This document shows positions 52,038-61,404 of a stretch of DNA of 64,000 bases, in pieces. The notes under the pieces were generated by a model. The model did not search any database and was not told where the DNA came from. It saw only the letters and a program-made list of their open reading frames with translations. Location of the stretch: assembly GCF_021390155.1 (NCBI RefSeq), contig NZ_CP089985.1:1499001-1563000 (forward strand), written 5' to 3'. Both the position numbers and the translations under genes were made by a program. The number at the start of each line of letters is the position of its first letter. Position 1 is the stretch's first letter. This stretch comes from Pseudomonas sp. HN11 (GTDB lineage Bacteria > Pseudomonadota > Gammaproteobacteria > Pseudomonadales > Pseudomonadaceae).

Positions 52038-53622
52038 TGTCGCGCGCCTCGGGCAGCATCTGCGGGTAGTCGAGGGTGTAATGCAGGCCGCGACTTTCCT
52101 TGCGCTCCATGGCTGAACGAATCATCAGTTCGGCAACCTGGGCCAGGTTGCGCAGTTCGATCAGATCGCGGCTGACCTTATAGTTACTGTAGAACTCGTC
52201 GATCTCATCCAGTAGCAAGCGCACCCGATGCTGTGCGCGCTGCAGGCGTTTATTAGTGCGCACGATCCCCACATAGTCCCACATGAAACGGCGCAGCTCG
52301 TCCCAGTTGTGGGCAATGATCACGTCTTCATCCGAATCGGTCACTTGGCTGGCGTCCCAGCGGGGCAGGGCGGCCGGCACCGGGATGCGTGACAATTGTT
52401 CGAGAATGTCCGTCGCCGCCGAGCGCGCATAGACGAAGCATTCGAGTAACGAATTGCTGGCCATGCGGTTGGCGCCGTGCAGGCCGGTGAAACTGGTCTC
52501 GCCAATGGCATACAGGCCCGGTACATCGGTGCGGCCGTGCCTGTCGACCATCACGCCGCCGCAGGTGTAGTGCGCAGCCGGCACCACGGGAATCGGGCCT
52601 TTGGTGATGTCGATGTTGAACGCCAGGCAGCGCTCATAGACGGTCGGGAAATGGGTCTTGATGAAAGCTTCGGGCTTGTGGCTGATGTCCAGGTAGACAC
52701 AGTCGATGCCCAGGCGTTTCATTTCATGGTCTATGGCGCGGGCGACGATATCGCGCGGGGCCAGTTCGGCGCGCGGGTCGAAGCGTTGCATGAAGCGTTC
52801 GCCGTTGGGCAGTTTCAGATGGGCGCCTTCACCACGCAGGGCTTCGGTGATCAGGAAACTCTTGGCTTGCGGGTGATACAGGCAAGTAGGGTGGAACTGG
52901 TTGAACTCCAGGTTCGCCACCCGGCAGCCCGAGCGCCAGGCCATGGCGATGCCGTCGCCACAGGCGCCGTCGGGGTTGCTGGTATAGAGGTAGACCTTGG
53001 CCGCGCCGCCGGAAGCGAGAATAGTGAAGCGCGCGCCGTAGGTGTCGACTTCGCCGCTGGCGCGGTTGAGCACATAAGCGCCGAGGCAGCGCTCGCCGTC
53101 CAGGCCCAGGCGTTTTTCGGTGATCAGGTCGACGGCGACGCGCTGTTCCAGTAATTCGATATTGGGGCGCTGGCGTGCTTGGTCGAGCAGGGTCCTGAAG
53201 ATGGCGGCGCCGGTGGCGTCTGCGGCGTGGATGATGCGGCGGTGGCTGTGGCCGCCTTCGCGGGTCAGGTGAAATTCAAAACCGCCGTCGTCGCTGCCGG
53301 CGTGGTCGTCGCGGGTAAAGGGCACGCCTTGATCGATCAGCCATTGGATGGCTTCGCGGCTGTGCTCGACGGTGAAGCGCACCGCCTCTTCATTGCACAG
53401 GCCACCACCGGCGTTGAGGGTGTCTTCGACGTGGGATTGCACCGTGTCGGCGTCGTCCAGCACGGCGGCGACACCGCCCTGGGCCCAGAATGTCGAGCCG
53501 TTGGCCAGGTCGCCCTTGCTCAGTACCGCAATGCGCAGGTGGCTGGGGAGGGTCAGCGCAAGGCTCAAACCTGCCGCGCCGCTGCCGATCACCAGGACAT
53601 CGTGTTGAAACTGTTGGCTCAT
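52006..53622 (-). CDS. nadB: L-aspartate oxidase
   Basis: A 538-residue FAD enzyme of NAD biosynthesis that oxidises aspartate to iminoaspartate. The FAD-binding start [16 protein letters not shown], the succinate-dehydrogenase-like catalytic block [19 protein letters not shown] and the [19 protein letters not shown] motif are intact, as is the C-terminal helical domain with [23 protein letters not shown]. Divergent from algU, the usual pseudomonad order. Confidence 0.97.
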   Translation of the reverse strand: MSQQFQHDVLVIGSGAAGLSLALTLPSHLRIAVLSKGDLANGSTFWAQGGVAAVLDDADTVQSHVEDTLNAGGGLCNEEAVRFTVEHSREAIQWLIDQGVPFTRDDHAGSDDGGFEFHLTREGGHSHRRIIHAADATGAAIFRTLLDQARQRPNIELLEQRVAVDLITEKRLGLDGERCLGAYVLNRASGEVDTYGARFTILASGGAAKVYLYTSNPDGACGDGIAMAWRSGCRVANLEFNQFHPTCLYHPQAKSFLITEALRGEGAHLKLPNGERFMQRFDPRAELAPRDIVARAIDHEMKRLGIDCVYLDISHKPEAFIKTHFPTVYERCLAFNIDITKGPIPVVPAAHYTCGGVMVDRHGRTDVPGLYAIGETSFTGLHGANRMASNSLLECFVYARSAATDILEQLSRIPVPAALPRWDASQVTDSDEDVIIAHNWDELRRFMWDYVGIVRTNKRLQRAQHRVRLLLDEIDEFYSNYKVSRDLIELRNLAQVAELMIRSAMERKESRGLHYTLDYPQMLPEARDTILAPTTYGG

Positions 53623-53999
53623 TTGAGGGATTCCGCAAAAAGCGATCCGAAGAGGTGGCGCAAACAGGACGCCTGGATCGGCGAATCAAAGGGTCACACG
53701 GGCCACTAGTATATAGAGGGGTGGAACGGCACAATAGCCGGGCATTCGTGGCAATGTGAGATTACGGTGCACAGCTGGGGTAAAATCGCCAGGTTATTGA
53801 GATGGGAACTTTTTGCATAAGCCCCGACTCAATAGCAGGTTGCCCGAAAGCTGGGAAAACGTTGAGTTTATTGGCCCGTCGGGAGCATTGGACGCGTCAG
53901 AAAACCGACGACAAGATTATTCGCGCAGTCGGCCATGCCCGTACTGCGTTTTTCGTGTGTGCCAAATCAGTGCGTGCCGGAAACTTGCTTGAAGGGGGA
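53623..53999. other. nadB-algU intergenic region
   Basis: The distal part of the long divergent spacer. No real gene; a short open frame from 53802 toward algU has no family features and overlaps the promoter. The nadB promoter and additional algU promoters are expected here. Confidence 0.5.
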
Positions 54000-54026
54000 G
54001 AACTTTTGCGAAAAGACCGAGTCTAT
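54000..54026 (+). promoter_or_regulatory. AlgU (sigma-E type) promoter of algU
   Basis: GAACTT (54000-54005), a 16-bp spacer and TCTAT (54022-54026) match the AlgU consensus GAACTT-N16/17-TCTGA closely. It lies about 60 bp upstream of the algU start and supports positive autoregulation of the operon. Confidence 0.8.
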
Positions 54027-54085
54027 GTTTGCAAGCCTGATCGTTTAGTTATGCAAGCCTCCTTTCAGTACAACGAGGAGTGTTC

Positions 54086-54667
54086 ATGCTAACCCAGGAA
54101 GAGGATCAGCAGCTGGTCGAGCGCGTTCAACGCGGCGATAAGCGAGCTTTTGATCTGCTAGTGCTGAAATACCAGCACAAAATTCTCGGGTTGATCGTGC
54201 GGTTTGTGCACGACACCCATGAAGCGCAGGACGTTGCACAGGAAGCCTTTATCAAGGCTTACCGTGCACTTGGTAACTTTCGCGGTGACAGTGCGTTTTA
54301 CACGTGGCTATACCGAATCGCCATTAACACGGCGAAGAACTATCTGGTGTCTCGCGGACGCCGCCCACCGGATAGCGATGTAAGTTCAGAAGATGCAGAA
54401 TTTTACGATGGTGATCACGGCCTCAAGGATCTCGAGTCGCCGGAGCGTGCATTGCTGCGCGACGAGATCGAAGGCACCGTCCATCGCACAATTCAGCAAC
54501 TGCCAGAAGATTTGCGTACGGCGTTAACTTTACGTGAATTCGATGGTCTGAGTTACGAAGACATTGCGAGCGTCATGCAGTGTCCGGTGGGGACTGTAAG
54601 GTCACGGATTTTCCGGGCCCGGGAAGCCATCGATAAAGCCTTGCAACCGTTGTTGCAAGAGAACTAA
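54086..54667 (+). CDS. algU: RNA polymerase sigma factor AlgU (RpoE)
   Basis: A 193-residue extracytoplasmic-function sigma factor. Region 2 (FDLLVLKYQHKILGLIVRFV...AQDVAQEAFIKAYRALGNFRGDSAFYTWLYRIA) and region 4 (LPEDLRTALTLREFDGLSYEDIASVMQCPVGTVRSRIFRARE) are complete. It directs the envelope-stress and alginate regulon. ATG 54086 (LTQEEDQQL) follows GAGGAG; it is the first gene of algU-mucA-mucB. Confidence 0.98.
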   Translation: MLTQEEDQQLVERVQRGDKRAFDLLVLKYQHKILGLIVRFVHDTHEAQDVAQEAFIKAYRALGNFRGDSAFYTWLYRIAINTAKNYLVSRGRRPPDSDVSSEDAEFYDGDHGLKDLESPERALLRDEIEGTVHRTIQQLPEDLRTALTLREFDGLSYEDIASVMQCPVGTVRSRIFRAREAIDKALQPLLQEN

Positions 54668-54699
54668 AGACAGCGGCGACAGCCAAGAGAGGAACCGCC

Positions 54700-55287
54700 A
54701 TGAGTCGTGATGCCCTGCAGGAATCGCTGTCCGCAGTGATGGATAACGAAGCGGATGAACTGGAACTTCGTCGAGTGCTCAACGCATTTGATGACGCCGA
54801 AACCCGTGATACCTGGTCTCGTTACCAAGTCGCTCGGGCGGTGATGCACAAGGATCTTCTAATCCCTCGTCTGGATATTGCTGCGGCCGTTTCTGCCGCG
54901 CTGGCTGATGAAGCCGTTCCGGCAAAAGCTGCTCGTGGTCCATGGCGTAGCCTGGGTCGCCTGGCAGTGGCTGCCTCGGTGACTGTTGCCGTGTTGGCCG
55001 GTGTTCGCCTGTACAACCAGGATGAAATCGCCGGTGCCGAACTGGCCCAGCAGACTCAGCAGCCGGTGATGGCTGGACCTCAAGTCAAAGGCCCAGCGGT
55101 ACTGGCCGGCTACAAGGAAAGCTCTGATACCACCGGTCCGATGGCCAATGGTGTACTGCAGGGGCAATCCGGCTGGCAGGACCAGCGTCTTCCGGGCTAC
55201 CTGCGCCAGCATGCACAGGAATCTGCTCTGAAAGGCACTGAAACCGCTTTGCCATACGCTCGCGCGGCCAGTCTGGAAAACCGCTAA
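54700..55287 (+). CDS. mucA: Anti-sigma factor MucA
   Basis: A 195-residue single-pass inner-membrane protein. The cytoplasmic N-terminal part (LQESLSAVMDNEADELELRRVLNAF) binds AlgU; the membrane segment is about residues 85-104 (LAVAASVTVAVLAGVRLY); the periplasmic tail binds MucB and is cut by AlgW/MucP when stress is sensed. The gene is full length with no mucoidy-type truncation. Confidence 0.97.
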   Translation: MSRDALQESLSAVMDNEADELELRRVLNAFDDAETRDTWSRYQVARAVMHKDLLIPRLDIAAAVSAALADEAVPAKAARGPWRSLGRLAVAASVTVAVLAGVRLYNQDEIAGAELAQQTQQPVMAGPQVKGPAVLAGYKESSDTTGPMANGVLQGQSGWQDQRLPGYLRQHAQESALKGTETALPYARAASLENR

Positions 55288-55302
55288 TCCGTAAGGAGCT
55301 CT

Positions 55303-56265
55303 ATGCGAGCCATACCGCTCCTTACGCTTTTGCTCAGTGGTTGGTTTGCACTCCCCGCCCATGCCGATGAAGCCCAAGACTGGCTGACTCGACTTGGGCG
55401 TGCAGAGCAGCAGCAAAGCTTTCAAGGTACGTTTGTCTACGAACGTAACGGCAGTTTCTCTACCCATGACATCTGGCATCGTGCCCGGAATGGTCAGGTC
55501 CGTGAGCGGCTCTTGCAGCTCGATGGTTCTGCCCAGGAAGTCGTGCGGTTGGATGGCCGGGCCCAATGTGTCAGCGGCACCCTTGTCGCAGGCCTCGGCA
55601 ACTCGCGTGATGCACCGTCCCGTGCGCTTGATCCGCAAAAACTCAATCAATTCTATGAACTGGCCGTCATCGGCAAATCTCGCGTGGCCGGGCGTAATGC
55701 GGTGATCGTCTCGATCACGCCGCGTGACCAGTACCGCTACGGTTTTGAACTGCATCTGGATCGTGAAACGGCGCTGCCGCTCAAATCCCTTTTGCTCAAC
55801 GACCAAGGGCAGTTGCTGGAGCGCTTCCAGTTCACGCGACTCAATACATCGGTCGTGCCGGATGATCGCGATCTGCAACCCAGCAGCGAATGCACACCTA
55901 TATCTGTCGCCAATGACAAAGCCCCCGAGGTGCAGTCGACCCAGGCCTGGCATTTGGAGTGGTTGCCGCCGGGCTTTCAATTGATAAATACCAGCGCCCG
56001 CAAAGACATCCAGACCAAGGCCACAGTCGACAGCCTTATGTATGGGGACGGTCTGGCGCGCTTTTCGATATTCCTCGAACCGATCAGCGATGCAAGCGTC
56101 ACGGAAACCCGCACTCAGCTGGGCCCAACGGTTGCTGTGTCCCGTCGCCTTAATACGGTGGATGGCGAAATGATGGTGACCGTTGTGGGCGAACTCCCTA
56201 TTGGCACCGCAGAACGTATCGCGTTGTCGGTGCGCGGCGAAAAAAAGCCAGCCGCCCAGCCGTGA
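55303..56265 (+). CDS. mucB: Periplasmic sigma-factor regulator MucB (RseB)
   Basis: A 320-residue periplasmic protein with a cleavable signal peptide (ending LPAHA). The MucB/RseB domains follow: the lipoprotein-like fold start SFQGTFVYERNGSFSTHDIWHR, and a C-terminal MucA-binding domain (GDGLARFSIFLEP ... VTVVGELPIGTAERIALSV). It shields MucA from proteolysis. In P. aeruginosa mucC follows; here the 234 bp to mucD hold no mucC frame. Confidence 0.96.
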   Translation: MRAIPLLTLLLSGWFALPAHADEAQDWLTRLGRAEQQQSFQGTFVYERNGSFSTHDIWHRARNGQVRERLLQLDGSAQEVVRLDGRAQCVSGTLVAGLGNSRDAPSRALDPQKLNQFYELAVIGKSRVAGRNAVIVSITPRDQYRYGFELHLDRETALPLKSLLLNDQGQLLERFQFTRLNTSVVPDDRDLQPSSECTPISVANDKAPEVQSTQAWHLEWLPPGFQLINTSARKDIQTKATVDSLMYGDGLARFSIFLEPISDASVTETRTQLGPTVAVSRRLNTVDGEMMVTVVGELPIGTAERIALSVRGEKKPAAQP

Positions 56266-56499
56266 GTCGTTAATCCTATGTTCATCCTGACGTTTCACTG
56301 TATTTGCATGCCAGGTTGGCTGCCGAGAGCATGAAATGTCTGGATCAGCATTTTCACTTGCAAAAATCTCTTATGTTTTTTATAGGTCAGGGCTTGTTGG
56401 CTCTGGCCTTGTTTTGTTCACGGAACAAAGATGTCGGTCGCAGTTTTCGGCGTTTCTTGAACCTTGTCGCTCAACCCTGCTCGTCGTAACGGGAGCTGT
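56266..56499 (+). other. mucB-mucD spacer without mucC
   Basis: 234 bp. The only frames are short and lack the RseC/MucC membrane signature, so mucC is absent. The region may hold a separate mucD promoter. A GGGAG ribosome-binding site precedes mucD. Confidence 0.6.
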
Positions 56500-57939
56500 A
56501 TGTCGATACCACGTTTGAAGTCTTACCTATCCATAGTCGCCACGGTGTTGGTGCTGGGTCAGGCCGTGCCCGCGCAAGCGGTCGAGCTGCCTGACTTCAC
56601 CCAATTGGTTGAGCAAGCCTCGCCGGCCGTGGTGAACATTAGTACCACGCAAAAACTGCCGGATCGCAAAGTCTCCAACCAGCAGATGCCGGACCTGGAA
56701 GGCCTGCCGCCGATGCTGCGCGAGTTCTTCGAGCGCGGCATGCCGCAGCCACGCGCACCCCGTGGAGGCGGTGGTGGCCAGCGTGAGGCTCAGTCTCTGG
56801 GCTCGGGCTTCATCATCTCGCCGGATGGCTACATCCTCACCAACAACCACGTGATTGCAGACGCTGACGAAATTCTCGTGCGCCTGGCTGACCGTAGTGA
56901 GTTGAAAGCCAAACTGGTGGGCACCGATCCGCGTTCCGACGTGGCGCTGCTGAAAATTGAAGGCAAAGACCTGCCGGTGTTGAAACTGGGTAAATCCCAG
57001 GACCTCAAAGCCGGACAGTGGGTCGTTGCCATCGGTTCGCCGTTTGGTTTTGACCACACCGTGACCCAAGGCATCGTCAGCGCCATCGGTCGCAGCCTGC
57101 CGAACGAAAATTACGTCCCGTTCATCCAGACCGATGTGCCGATCAACCCGGGTAACTCGGGTGGTCCGCTGTTCAACCTGGCGGGTGAAGTGGTGGGGAT
57201 CAACTCGCAGATATACACCCGTTCCGGCGGTTTCATGGGCGTGTCGTTCGCTATCCCGATCGACGTGGCCATGGACGTTTCCAATCAGCTGAAAAGCGGC
57301 GGGAAGGTCAGTCGTGGCTGGTTGGGGGTGGTGATCCAGGAAGTGAACAAAGACCTGGCTGAATCGTTCGGCCTCGACAAGCCGGCCGGTGCGCTGGTCG
57401 CGCAGATCCAGGACGACGGCCCGGCAGCCAAAGGCGGCCTGCAAGTCGGCGACGTGATCCTGAGCATGAACGGCCAGCCGATTGTCATGTCGGCCGACCT
57501 GCCGCACTTGGTGGGCGCACTCAAGGCTGGCAGCAAAGCCAAGCTGGAAGTGATCCGTGAAGGCAAGCGCCAGACCGTTGAGCTGACGGTCGGTGCCATC
57601 CCTGAAGAGGGCGCAACCCTGGATGCCCTGGGCAACGCCAAGCCAGGAGCGGAGCGCAGCAGCAACCGCCTGGGTATTGCCGTGGCCGAGCTGACCGATG
57701 AGCAGAAGAAAACCTTCGACCTCAAGAGTGGCGTGGTAATCAAGGAAGTGCAGGACGGTCCTGCGTCCCTTATTGGCCTGCAGCCGGGTGATGTCATCAC
57801 CCACCTGAACAACCAGGCCATTGACAGCACCAAGCAATTCACCGACATCGCCAAGGCGTTGCCAAAGAATCGTACGGTATCGATGCGCGTGCTGCGTCAG
57901 GGGCGTGCAAGCTTCATCACGTTCAAGCTCGCCGAGTAA
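56500..57939 (+). CDS. mucD: Periplasmic serine protease MucD (DegP/HtrA family)
   Basis: A 479-residue HtrA protease. The signal peptide ends near AVPAQA. The catalytic triad is visible as NNHVIADADE (His), RSDVALLKIEG (Asp) and NPGNSGGPLFNLAG (Ser). Two PDZ domains follow (SRGWLGVVIQEV and RLGIAVAEL). It degrades misfolded periplasmic proteins and dampens AlgU signalling. ATG 56500 is chosen for the signal peptide and GGGAG upstream. Confidence 0.97.
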   Translation: MSIPRLKSYLSIVATVLVLGQAVPAQAVELPDFTQLVEQASPAVVNISTTQKLPDRKVSNQQMPDLEGLPPMLREFFERGMPQPRAPRGGGGGQREAQSLGSGFIISPDGYILTNNHVIADADEILVRLADRSELKAKLVGTDPRSDVALLKIEGKDLPVLKLGKSQDLKAGQWVVAIGSPFGFDHTVTQGIVSAIGRSLPNENYVPFIQTDVPINPGNSGGPLFNLAGEVVGINSQIYTRSGGFMGVSFAIPIDVAMDVSNQLKSGGKVSRGWLGVVIQEVNKDLAESFGLDKPAGALVAQIQDDGPAAKGGLQVGDVILSMNGQPIVMSADLPHLVGALKAGSKAKLEVIREGKRQTVELTVGAIPEEGATLDALGNAKPGAERSSNRLGIAVAELTDEQKKTFDLKSGVVIKEVQDGPASLIGLQPGDVITHLNNQAIDSTKQFTDIAKALPKNRTVSMRVLRQGRASFITFKLAE

Positions 57940-57951
57940 GTCGTTGGAAAC

Positions 57952-57992
57952 AAAAAGCCCCGCCTTCGTTGAATGAAGGCGGGGCTTTTTTT
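57952..57992. terminator. Bidirectional intrinsic terminator after mucD
   Basis: AAAAAGCCCCGCCTTC / GAAGGCGGGGCTTTTTTT. It separates convergent mucD and the M48 protease gene. Confidence 0.95.
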
Positions 57993-58003
57993 GGGCGAGC
58001 GGT

Positions 58004-59437
58004 TTAGCTCATCATCCCTTTGACCAGGCGTTCCTGTTCGATCAGCTCTCGCTGGCGGGCATCGATGCGTGACGACAATGGGAAGTTGTTGCCGGCACGA
58101 CGCTTGGCAAAATCCAACTGCTGGATGGCCTGCTGGAAGTCACCTACCAACGCAAAGTATTCGGCGCGGGCTTGGTGCAGGCCGATGATATTGCCGGAGA
58201 GTCCGCGTGTCTCAGCGACTTGATACCAGACGTCGGGGTCGTCAGGGCGGGATTTGAGCAAGCCATCCAGGGCTTTCTCTGCCTCAGCGGTGCGGTTCTG
58301 TTTGAGCAGCAGGTCGACCCGGATCTGATTCAGGGGATAGTTGCCGGGGTACTGGATCAGCATTCGATCTGTACGTTGCTGGGCATCAGGCAGATGGTTG
58401 TTGTCTATCTCAAGCTGGATCAGCGCCAAATTGTAGGTAATGTCATTCGGCGCCTTGGCCAGTAATGCTGTGAGATTCTCCCGCGCTTGCTTGAACTGAG
58501 AACCTTTGATCTGGGCAATAGCCAGGCCATAGCGCGCCACATCGTTCTTCGGGTTCTCGTCCAACTGTGCCTGGAAGCGTTTGGCGGCCAGGCCTGAGGT
58601 GTCTTCGTACTGCAACTGCACCCGCGCGCGGATCAGTTGATAGCGCAGGCTGTCTTCCTTGCCGCCGGGCTTGGCTTGCTCGGCGCGGTTGCGGGTGTCG
58701 GCGATCCGTGATTCGGTGACCGGGTGCGTCAGCAGGAATTCCGGTGGCTTGGCATCGAACCGATACTGGCGCATCAGGCGTTCGAACATGGTTGGCATCG
58801 AGCGCGGGTCGTAACCGGCTTTTTCCAGGTTGAGGATGCCGATACGGTCCGCCTCTTGTTCGTTCTGGCGCGAGAAGCGGCGCTGCTCCTGGATCGCTGC
58901 AGCCTGGGTGCCGGCGATTGCGGCAATACCTGCATCACCCGCGCCCGCTGCGGCGGCAATGATGCCGCCCAGCAGGGCAGCCATCATCGGGAGCTGCATG
59001 CGTTGCTGCGCTTCCACGCCACGGGCGAAGTGGCGTTGGGACAAGTGCGCCAATTCGTGGGCCAGTACCGAGGCGTATTCTCCTTCGGTCTGGGCATTGA
59101 GAAACAGGCCGCCGTTGACCCCGACAATCCCGCCAGGCGCAGCAAAGGCGTTCAATTGCGGGCTGTTTATCAGGATGAATTCCAGGCGCCGGTCGTTGAC
59201 CTGGCTGGTCTCCACCAGCTTGTAGACGCTGGTTTCGACGTAATCCTTGAGCTGTGGATCGTTGAGTTGCGAGACCTGGCTCCGCAGGTAGGCCAGCCAG
59301 GCGCGACCCAACTGGTATTCCTGTTGTGGCGAGACAATGGCAGAACTGGCGTCGCCGAGTGACGGCAGGTCGTCAGCGAAGCCTGGGGAGGCCAGCAGGC
59401 AAGCCAGCGTCAGCAGGGTAGGGCGCAAAAAAGTCAT
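58004..59437 (-). CDS. Periplasmic M48 metalloprotease with TPR domain (BepA-like)
   Basis: A 477-residue protein with signal peptide (ending SPGFA). The zinc motif is SVLAHELAHLSQRHFARG (HExxH) with the third ligand Glu in NEQEADRIGI. The C-terminal ~200 residues form TPR helices (e.g. DPDVWYQVAETRGLSGN). This is the BepA architecture, which assists LptD and outer-membrane protein assembly and degrades failures. Located next to the AlgU envelope-stress cluster, consistent with that job. Confidence 0.92.
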   Translation of the reverse strand: MTFLRPTLLTLACLLASPGFADDLPSLGDASSAIVSPQQEYQLGRAWLAYLRSQVSQLNDPQLKDYVETSVYKLVETSQVNDRRLEFILINSPQLNAFAAPGGIVGVNGGLFLNAQTEGEYASVLAHELAHLSQRHFARGVEAQQRMQLPMMAALLGGIIAAAAGAGDAGIAAIAGTQAAAIQEQRRFSRQNEQEADRIGILNLEKAGYDPRSMPTMFERLMRQYRFDAKPPEFLLTHPVTESRIADTRNRAEQAKPGGKEDSLRYQLIRARVQLQYEDTSGLAAKRFQAQLDENPKNDVARYGLAIAQIKGSQFKQARENLTALLAKAPNDITYNLALIQLEIDNNHLPDAQQRTDRMLIQYPGNYPLNQIRVDLLLKQNRTAEAEKALDGLLKSRPDDPDVWYQVAETRGLSGNIIGLHQARAEYFALVGDFQQAIQQLDFAKRRAGNNFPLSSRIDARQRELIEQERLVKGMMS

Positions 59438-59531
59438 GCACAGGGCCTTTCGACAAAGAGCTTACTGTAGCCGGACACTGAGCTTCGGACCAGATATTCT
59501 AAGCATCCCCAATGCTTGTCCGGAGTAAGCC

Positions 59532-59771
59532 ATGACCGACGCTGTCGCCTTTGATGCCGAACTCGATGCCAGCGGCCTCAATTGCCCGCTGCCCTTGCTC
59601 AAGGCCAAGTTGGAGCTCAATCGTCTGGCCAGTGGCGCAGTGCTCAAAGTGATCGCCACAGACGCGGGCTCCCAGCGTGACTTCCGCACCTTTGCCAAGC
59701 TGGCCGGCCATACTTTGTTGCATGAAGAAGACGCCGCCGGCGTATACCGTTACTGGTTGCGCAAGGCCTGA
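59532..59771 (+). CDS. TusA/SirA-family sulfur carrier-like protein
   Basis: A 79-residue TusA-fold protein. The motif LDASGLNCPLPLLKAKLEL contains the CPxP cysteine that carries persulfide. It is a paralogue type (YeeD/SirA-like) rather than certain TusA; the acceptor is unknown. Divergent from the M48 protease gene and 31 bp upstream of the AI-2E-family gene on the same strand. Confidence 0.9.
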   Translation: MTDAVAFDAELDASGLNCPLPLLKAKLELNRLASGAVLKVIATDAGSQRDFRTFAKLAGHTLLHEEDAAGVYRYWLRKA

Positions 59772-59802
59772 ACCGTTTGCACCCACCCTCCGAGGTTGAT
59801 TG

Positions 59803-60873
59803 ATGTTCAAAGTGTTACGAGACTGGATTCAGCGCTACTTCTCCGATGAGGAGGCCGTGGTGCTGGCGGTCCTGCTGTTTCTGGCCTTTACGGCTGTGCT
59901 CACCTTGGGCGGCATGCTGGCGCCGGTATTGGCGGGGATGGTGCTGGCGTACCTGATGCAGGGACTGGTCACAACGCTGGAACGTCTGCGCTTGCCAGGC
60001 GCGGCCGCCGTGGGGCTGGTATTCGCCTTGTTCATGGGCCTGCTGGTGCTGTTTGTCGTGGTGGTATTGCCGTTGCTTTGGCATCAACTGATCACGCTGT
60101 TCAACGAGCTGCCCGGCATGCTCGCCAAATGGCAGTCACTGTTGCTGCTGTTGCCGGAACGCTATCCGCACCTGGTGTCGGACGAGCAGGTGTTGCAGGC
60201 CATCGAAGCGGCGCGCGGCGAGATCGGAAAGTTCGGGCAATGGGCGCTGACTTTTTCCCTGTCCAGCCTGCCGCTGCTGGTCAACATCATGATCTATCTG
60301 GTGCTGGTGCCGATCCTGGTGTTTTTCTTCCTCAAGGATCGCGCCATGATCGGCCGCTGGGTGCGTGGCTACCTGCCGCGCGAACGGGCGCTGATTACCC
60401 GGGTGGCCGAGGAAATGAACCGGCAGATCGCCAACTACATTCGCGGCAAGGTCATAGAGATCATTATCTGCGGGGGCGTGACCTACATCGCCTTTATTGC
60501 ACTGGACCTGAACTATGCCGCTTTGCTGGCGTTACTGGTGGGTATTTCGGTGGTGGTGCCCTATGTCGGCGCCGTGGTAGTGACCGTGCCGGTGGCCTTG
60601 ATCGCGCTGTTCCAGTGGGGCTGGAGCGACCAGTTCATCTATTTGATGGCAGTGTACGGAATCATTCAGACCCTGGATGGCAACGTGCTGGTGCCGCTGC
60701 TGTTCTCGGAGGCCGTCAACCTGCACCCGGTCGCAATCATCTGCGCGGTGCTGTTGTTTGGTGGGCTGTGGGGGTTCTGGGGCGTGTTCTTTGCAATCCC
60801 GCTGGCCACGCTGTTCAAGGCGGTGCTGGATGCGTGGCCACGGCAGGAGCCTGTCGTCGCACCGCTGTTGTAA
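59803..60873 (+). CDS. AI-2E/PerM-family membrane protein
   Basis: A 356-residue protein with about eight membrane segments. It shows the AI-2E transporter/PerM pattern: a central soluble region after helix 3, RGYLPRERALITRVAEEMNRQIANYIRGKVIEIII, and the C-terminal GNVLVPLLFSEAVNLHPVAIICAVLLFGGLWGFWGVFFAIPLA. Family members export small molecules or act as Na+/H+ antiporters; the quorum-signal label is historical. It is probably co-transcribed with the TusA-like gene. ATG 59803 follows CGAGG. Confidence 0.9.
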   Translation: MFKVLRDWIQRYFSDEEAVVLAVLLFLAFTAVLTLGGMLAPVLAGMVLAYLMQGLVTTLERLRLPGAAAVGLVFALFMGLLVLFVVVVLPLLWHQLITLFNELPGMLAKWQSLLLLLPERYPHLVSDEQVLQAIEAARGEIGKFGQWALTFSLSSLPLLVNIMIYLVLVPILVFFFLKDRAMIGRWVRGYLPRERALITRVAEEMNRQIANYIRGKVIEIIICGGVTYIAFIALDLNYAALLALLVGISVVVPYVGAVVVTVPVALIALFQWGWSDQFIYLMAVYGIIQTLDGNVLVPLLFSEAVNLHPVAIICAVLLFGGLWGFWGVFFAIPLATLFKAVLDAWPRQEPVVAPLL

Positions 60874-60884
60874 CGGTGAGGCTT

Positions 60885-60914
60885 CCTGTGGCGAGGGAGC
60901 TTGCTCGCCACAGG
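60885..60914. repeat. REP-type palindrome, second copy
   Basis: CCTGTGGCGAG and its complement around an 8-bp centre (GGAGCTTG). It has the same core as the palindrome at 15540 and sits between convergent genes. Confidence 0.85.
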
Positions 60915-60920
60915 GTGAAT

Positions 60921-61394
60921 TCAGGCTTTGTTCAACGCTTGCGCCGCCGCCAGAACAGCATCCACATGCCCCGGCACCTTCACGCCACGCCATTCCTGAC
61001 GCAACACGCCATCCTTGTCGATCAGGAAGGTGCTGCGATCCACACCCAGGTATTCCTTGCCATACAGCTTCTTCAACTTGATCACATCAAACAGCTGGCA
61101 GACCGCTTCATCCTTGTCGCTGATCAGCTCGAAGGGGAATTCCTGCTTGCCCTTGAAGTTCTCGTGGGACTTCACGCTGTCCCGCGACACGCCGAATACT
61201 TCGGTATTGGCCGCTTTGAACGCTGCGTACTGGTCACGGAAACCCTGGCCTTCGGTGGTGCAACCCGGTGTGCTGTCCTTCGGGTAGAAATAGATTACCA
61301 CTTGCCTGCCCTTGAGGGCTGCAAGGCTGAAGGTCTGGCCGCTGGTGGCCTGGGCTTCGAAATCGGCTACGGGTTTGTCGATGACTACCGCCAT
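60921..61394 (-). CDS. bcp: Thioredoxin-dependent peroxiredoxin Bcp
   Basis: A 157-residue peroxiredoxin of the BCP/PrxQ family. The peroxidatic cysteine lies in FYPKDSTPGCTTEG with the conserved Pro/Thr context, and the active-site Arg is in YLGVDRSTFLIDKDG. The resolving cysteine five residues after the peroxidatic one, found in many PrxQ enzymes (PGCTxxxC), is replaced (GCTTEGQG), so it should work as a 1-Cys type or resolve elsewhere (one other Cys, AVCQLFDV). It lies 10 bp after gcvR. Confidence 0.94.
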   Translation of the reverse strand: MAVVIDKPVADFEAQATSGQTFSLAALKGRQVVIYFYPKDSTPGCTTEGQGFRDQYAAFKAANTEVFGVSRDSVKSHENFKGKQEFPFELISDKDEAVCQLFDVIKLKKLYGKEYLGVDRSTFLIDKDGVLRQEWRGVKVPGHVDAVLAAAQALNKA

Positions 61395-61404
61395 GAAAAC
61401 TTCC

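Noticed and set aside
53802..54092. 96-codon frame upstream of algU
   Set aside because: It contains the AlgU-type promoter, has no good ribosome-binding site and no family features; it is leader DNA.
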